Positions 61,124 through 64,000 of a stretch of 64,000 nucleotides of DNA are shown here, piece by piece; the stretch's first letter is position 1, and every line of letters starts with the position of its first letter. The stretch is taken from NCBI GenBank assembly GCA_017446455.1, contig JAFSQV010000089.1, positions 1 through 64,000 on the forward strand, written 5' to 3'. Under the pieces are notes generated by a model that was not told the DNA's origin, searched no databases, and saw nothing but the letters and a program-made list of their open reading frames with translations. A program made the position numbers and the translations under genes. Source of the stretch: Paludibacteraceae bacterium (GTDB taxonomy: Bacteria > Bacteroidota > Bacteroidia > Bacteroidales > Paludibacteraceae).

Positions 61124-61990
61124 TTTTCTATAGTCTTTACGAGCGTGGAACACCGCTTTGAAGGCGCCCCAACGACCCTGCAGCAAATAGAAACAAGCGG
61201 CGGCATAATCCAGAATCCCTCGAACGAACAGCACACCACACGCGTGCTGTTTGTTTTTGTATATCATCAGCAGGTTGTTGCGGTGATTCAGGTAGGTCTT
61301 TCGCGGACTCTCATAGCTCAACGCACCGCCACCGAGGTGGTACACTACGCTCTGCGGTAGGCACACTAAGCGCCAGCCTGCGTTGCGCATGCGCCAGCAA
61401 AGGTCGATCTCTTCCATGTGCGCAAAGAACGCCGCGTCCAAGCCGCCGCACTCCTTATATACCTTCGTCCGCACGCACATACACGCGCCGCTCGTCCAGT
61501 CTACTTCCGCCTCCGTGTCATACTGACCTTTGTCTTCCTCCACATGCCACAACACACGTCCGCGGCAGTAGGGGAAATACAACTTACTCAGATACCCTCC
61601 GGCCGCGCCTGCGTGCTCAAAATGCGTGCGTCTAAGCCAACTGCGCACCTTCGGCTGAACCGCCGCGACATCCGAGTGCGCATCCAGATAGGCGAGGACG
61701 GGCTCGAGCCAACCGTCCGTCACTTCCACATCGCTGTTCAGCAGCACGACGTATTCGCTCTCCACCTGCGCGATCGCGCGGTTGTAACCCTCCGCAAAAC
61801 CGTAGTTCTTGTCCAGCACGATCGTTTGGACGCCCGGAAACTCCTTCGCTAACACCTCGAGGCTGTTGTCCGTGCTGCCGTTGTCAGCCACGATGATCTC
61901 TGCGCCCTTGGTGTGCGCCACGACCGACGGCAGATACCTTTTCAGCATTTCTGCCCCGTTCCAGTTTAATATGATAACACTACATTGCAT
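61106..61990 (-). CDS. Family 2 glycosyltransferase
   Basis: A 294-residue GT-A fold enzyme. SVIILNWNGAEML starts the domain, followed by ADNGSTDNS, DKNYGFAEGYNRAI, the nucleotide-sugar/metal region VVLLNSDVEVTDGWLEP and a late acceptor-binding FFAHMEEIDLCWRMRNAG. These are typical of rhamnosyl- or similar sugar transferases for surface polysaccharides. ATG 61990 was chosen; the longer frame to 62119 is a shadow of the acyltransferase. It overlaps that gene by 11 nt. Confidence 0.9.
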   Translation of the reverse strand: MQCSVIILNWNGAEMLKRYLPSVVAHTKGAEIIVADNGSTDNSLEVLAKEFPGVQTIVLDKNYGFAEGYNRAIAQVESEYVVLLNSDVEVTDGWLEPVLAYLDAHSDVAAVQPKVRSWLRRTHFEHAGAAGGYLSKLYFPYCRGRVLWHVEEDKGQYDTEAEVDWTSGACMCVRTKVYKECGGLDAAFFAHMEEIDLCWRMRNAGWRLVCLPQSVVYHLGGGALSYESPRKTYLNHRNNLLMIYKNKQHACGVLFVRGILDYAAACFYLLQGRWGAFKAVFHARKDYRKMRKAY

Positions 61991-62852
61991 TCTTTCGATA
62001 TTTGAAACGATTATGTGTCCACAGCCACAACGCCGGCTGCGCTTGTATGTTCTGCTCCAGCACCTGCGCATACGCCTTGGTGATCTCGCCTTCAGTCGTC
62101 TGTTGCGGCTTTGCCGCAAGTGTGCGCATATCGACGTGGTAATAACCCCTTTCTGTGCGGGTGATATAGAGGTAGAACACCGGGTAGCCGAATTTCTTTC
62201 CGAGCACCTCGCCGCCGTCCAGGAAACCCGTCTCTTGGTGCAAGAAGTTCACCCACGTGCGTGTCACTTCCGGCCTGGGTTTCTGGTCGCTCAATAGACC
62301 TATTGTCACAGGTTGTTTCTCGGCTCGGTATCGAATCATCTCGCGTAAGATCCGCTGTTTCTCCACGCATGCCCCGCCGCGTTTCGCGCGGAGGGCTAAC
62401 ATCAGCCGGTCCATGCTTTTGTTCTTCAACTTCCGATAGACATTCAACTCCTTCACGCCCTCTGTCAACCACTGCTGGATACTCGCCATCCACTCCCAGT
62501 TGCCGAAATGCGCCAGCATGAAGATCCCGCCTCCGGCGGCGTCCACCAAGCGGTTCACCTCGTCCATGTGGTCAAACACCACCCGTTCGCGCAACTCCTC
62601 GTCCGAACACCTGTAGCCGTATATCGTCTCCACGATCGTGTCGCAGAACTGGTGATAAAACGCCCGCGCGATATGCCGGCGCTCCGCCTTGCTCTTCTCC
62701 GGAAAGGCCAAAGCCAGGTTCTTGTCCACCATCTTCCGCCGGTAGCGCACCACGTGGTACATCACCGGAAACAAGAGCCAGTCCGCGAATCCATAATGGA
62801 CGCGCAGCGGCATCTTACTTAGAAGAGCGGCACAATGAAGTAGCATAGCCAA
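61980..62852 (-). CDS. Lipid A biosynthesis acyltransferase (LpxL/HtrB-like)
   Basis: A 290-residue inner-membrane acyltransferase. The catalytic His/Glu motif is LAHFGNWEWM, preceded by VDKNLALAFPEKSKAERRHI and followed by IGLLSDQKPRPEVTRTWVNF. It adds a secondary acyl chain to the lipid A precursor. It overlaps cdsA by 34 nt and the GT2 gene by 11 nt. Confidence 0.92.
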   Translation of the reverse strand: MAMLLHCAALLSKMPLRVHYGFADWLLFPVMYHVVRYRRKMVDKNLALAFPEKSKAERRHIARAFYHQFCDTIVETIYGYRCSDEELRERVVFDHMDEVNRLVDAAGGGIFMLAHFGNWEWMASIQQWLTEGVKELNVYRKLKNKSMDRLMLALRAKRGGACVEKQRILREMIRYRAEKQPVTIGLLSDQKPRPEVTRTWVNFLHQETGFLDGGEVLGKKFGYPVFYLYITRTERGYYHVDMRTLAAKPQQTTEGEITKAYAQVLEQNIQAQPALWLWTHNRFKYRKNAM

Positions 62853-63688
62853 CTATACGAAGTAATAAGCGGAGCAGCCAATAATATACTGTCAAAACGG
62901 TCCAGCACGCCTCCGTGCCCGGGCAAGAAACGACCGGAATCCTTCACGCCTATCGACCGTTTGAATAAACTCTCCATCAGGTCGCCGAGCGCTCCGAATA
63001 CGCTTGCGATAAATGCGAAGCCGAACGCCACAACCAATCCCAACCCGTTCGCAGATATTTCGTCAAACCATCCGCAAGCATAGAGAATGACCGCGGCGAG
63101 GAAAGCAAAGGCTATGCCTCCGAATAGTCCTTCCCAACTTTTCTTGGGACTGATATGCGGCGCCATCTTATGGTTGCCGTTCGGGCGTTTCGCCGTCAGA
63201 CTACCTACGCAATACGCGCCCGTATCGTTCACCCAGATAAGGATAAACAGCGCGAGTAATAGCCATTTACTCAGACTCATCAGGAGACACATCGAGCAGA
63301 GTGGGAGGGCAATCATCAGTTGCGAAATAAGCATGTTTCCCCAGTTCTGCATGGGCTTGCCGGAGAGGTTCCATACCTCGTCCAGCAGCCCGATCACGAC
63401 GATCGGCAGATAGATCATAATGCCGGATATCCCGAATGCGCGGTAGAACTCACCGCCTAAGGGGTTGTATGCGATGCCGACAAACGTGCCCCATAGCACG
63501 AACGTCGCCAGGGCCGCACAGACGCGAAGCGTCGTATGGGACTTCACCAAGCGATGAAACTCATCCACCGCCAGCAGACAAATCAGCAACAGCAGGCAGG
63601 CAAAAGCCCACTCGCTCCAAAGAATACTGCCGACGATACAGCCCACAAATACCGCCCCGCTAAGGGTTCGCTTCCAAAATTCACTCAT
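62819..63688 (-). CDS. cdsA: Phosphatidate cytidylyltransferase
   Basis: A 289-residue polytopic membrane enzyme making CDP-diacylglycerol from phosphatidate and CTP. Family signatures: VNDTGAYCVGSL, SPKKSWEGLFGG and the C-terminal signature DLMESLFKRSIGVKDSGRFL then PGHGGVLDRFDS. First gene of the cdsA-acyltransferase-GT2 operon. Confidence 0.96.
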   Translation of the reverse strand: MSEFWKRTLSGAVFVGCIVGSILWSEWAFACLLLLICLLAVDEFHRLVKSHTTLRVCAALATFVLWGTFVGIAYNPLGGEFYRAFGISGIMIYLPIVVIGLLDEVWNLSGKPMQNWGNMLISQLMIALPLCSMCLLMSLSKWLLLALFILIWVNDTGAYCVGSLTAKRPNGNHKMAPHISPKKSWEGLFGGIAFAFLAAVILYACGWFDEISANGLGLVVAFGFAFIASVFGALGDLMESLFKRSIGVKDSGRFLPGHGGVLDRFDSILLAAPLITSYSWLCYFIVPLF

Positions 63689-63708
63689 ATTTCAACAATT
63701 TTGCGCTG

Positions 63709-63740
63709 CAAAATTACAAAATTATTTTGATATATGCAAA
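63709..63740 (-). promoter_or_regulatory. Promoter of the cdsA operon
   Basis: Minus strand TTTG (63740-63737), 20 nt, TAATTTTG (63716-63709). The box begins a perfect inverted repeat, AATTTTGC-AGC-GCAAAATT. It overlaps the divergent promoter at 63726-63756. Confidence 0.8.
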
Positions 63741-63756
63741 AAAAGTAGTACTTTTG
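63726..63756 (+). promoter_or_regulatory. Promoter of the right-edge hypothetical gene
   Basis: TTTG (63726-63729), 19 nt, TACTTTTG (63749-63756), 28 nt before the ATG at 63785. Confidence 0.8.
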
Positions 63757-63784
63757 CACCAGATTTTGAAAAAAACGACGAATT

Positions 63785-64000
63785 ATGGAGAACAACACTT
63801 TAGAATTGTCCTTGATGGACGCCGAAGAACGCGAGTTGGTAGAGTATATCTACAATGCTATTCCCGCTGAGGACCGCGGAGCGCTGAGCGCAGACGATAT
63901 CCTCTTTGTGCTCGACGAAATGGATAACTATCTCGAGACGCAGGGCCTGTTGCGCGAGGATCCCGAGACGGGTGAGGTAGAGTACCTCGACGGCGAAGTG
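63785..64000 (+). CDS. Conserved hypothetical acidic protein (5' part only)
   Basis: The frame is open from ATG 63785 to the right edge; 72 residues are visible. It is strongly acidic, with helices such as DAEERELVEYIYNAIPAEDR and ADDILFVLDEMDNYLE. It resembles a conserved Bacteroidales protein of unknown function. Expressed from its own promoter, divergent from cdsA. Confidence 0.75.
   Translation, partial: MENNTLELSLMDAEERELVEYIYNAIPAEDRGALSADDILFVLDEMDNYLETQGLLREDPETGEVEYLDGEV

Noticed and set aside
61991..62119. Upstream extension of the GT2 gene
   Set aside because: The extra residues are Arg/Cys-rich shadow of the acyltransferase gene; ATG 61990 begins the standard GT2 sequence.

Overview
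The window comes from a member of the order Bacteroidales (phylum Bacteroidota); the family cannot be fixed from sequence alone. The evidence is a set of Bacteroidota-type promoters (TTTG or TTG, then 19-20 nt, then TAnnTTTG), lipoprotein signals ending in Cys, genes known only from this phylum (DUF5723, DUF4835/PorD, DUF4831, PorE), type IX secretion components and a subtilase with a type IX-like C-terminal tail. No rRNA, tRNA, CRISPR array or transposase gene was seen; the only RNA gene I support is the SRP RNA (ffs).

Layout. 1-6460 is a probable iron/haem-linked locus: a minus-strand hemerythrin/LuxR-type regulator divergent from porin, imelysin-like lipoprotein, di-haem DUF1111 lipoprotein and CcsA-type cytochrome c assembly genes. 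6527-8433 holds groES-groEL behind a sigma-54-like promoter. 8516-13348 has two GH13 amylase-family lipoproteins and a divergent M20 peptidase. 13399-23887 carries a lipoprotein, a K+-dependent-type membrane pyrophosphatase, guanine deaminase, a lipoate ligase-like protein, RsmG, YebC and an outer-membrane protein/lipoprotein pair. 24.0-31.3 kb is an accessory island, all on the minus strand, with small uncharacterised genes, a lysis-cassette-like trio, an HNH endonuclease and many hairpin repeats. 31309-34512 has a RecD-like helicase, the SRP RNA, a possible 157-bp non-coding insertion and a subtilase. 34581-58205 is one long co-directional minus-strand run with tight or overlapping junctions: rlmD, amidase, GumN-like, TPR, PBP1A, hemW, rarA, recN, porD, DUF4831, aroE, tilS, ettA, folA, thyA, porE, DUF1015 and bactofilin. 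58398-61091 carries a small membrane protein, an OmpH/Skp-like protein and an outer-membrane barrel. 61106-63688 is an envelope-lipid operon (cdsA, LpxL-like acyltransferase, GT2), divergent from a conserved hypothetical cut by the right edge.

The most unusual signals are not protein families. (1) The island carries two families of short palindromic elements whose stems differ between copies while loop and flanks stay constant; one copy lies in frame inside the HNH gene. (2) Heptanucleotide tandem repeats are scattered through core genes, gene junctions, a promoter and three signal peptides. (3) Six promoters carry an inverted repeat that starts in the -7 box and whose arms follow the variable bases of that box.
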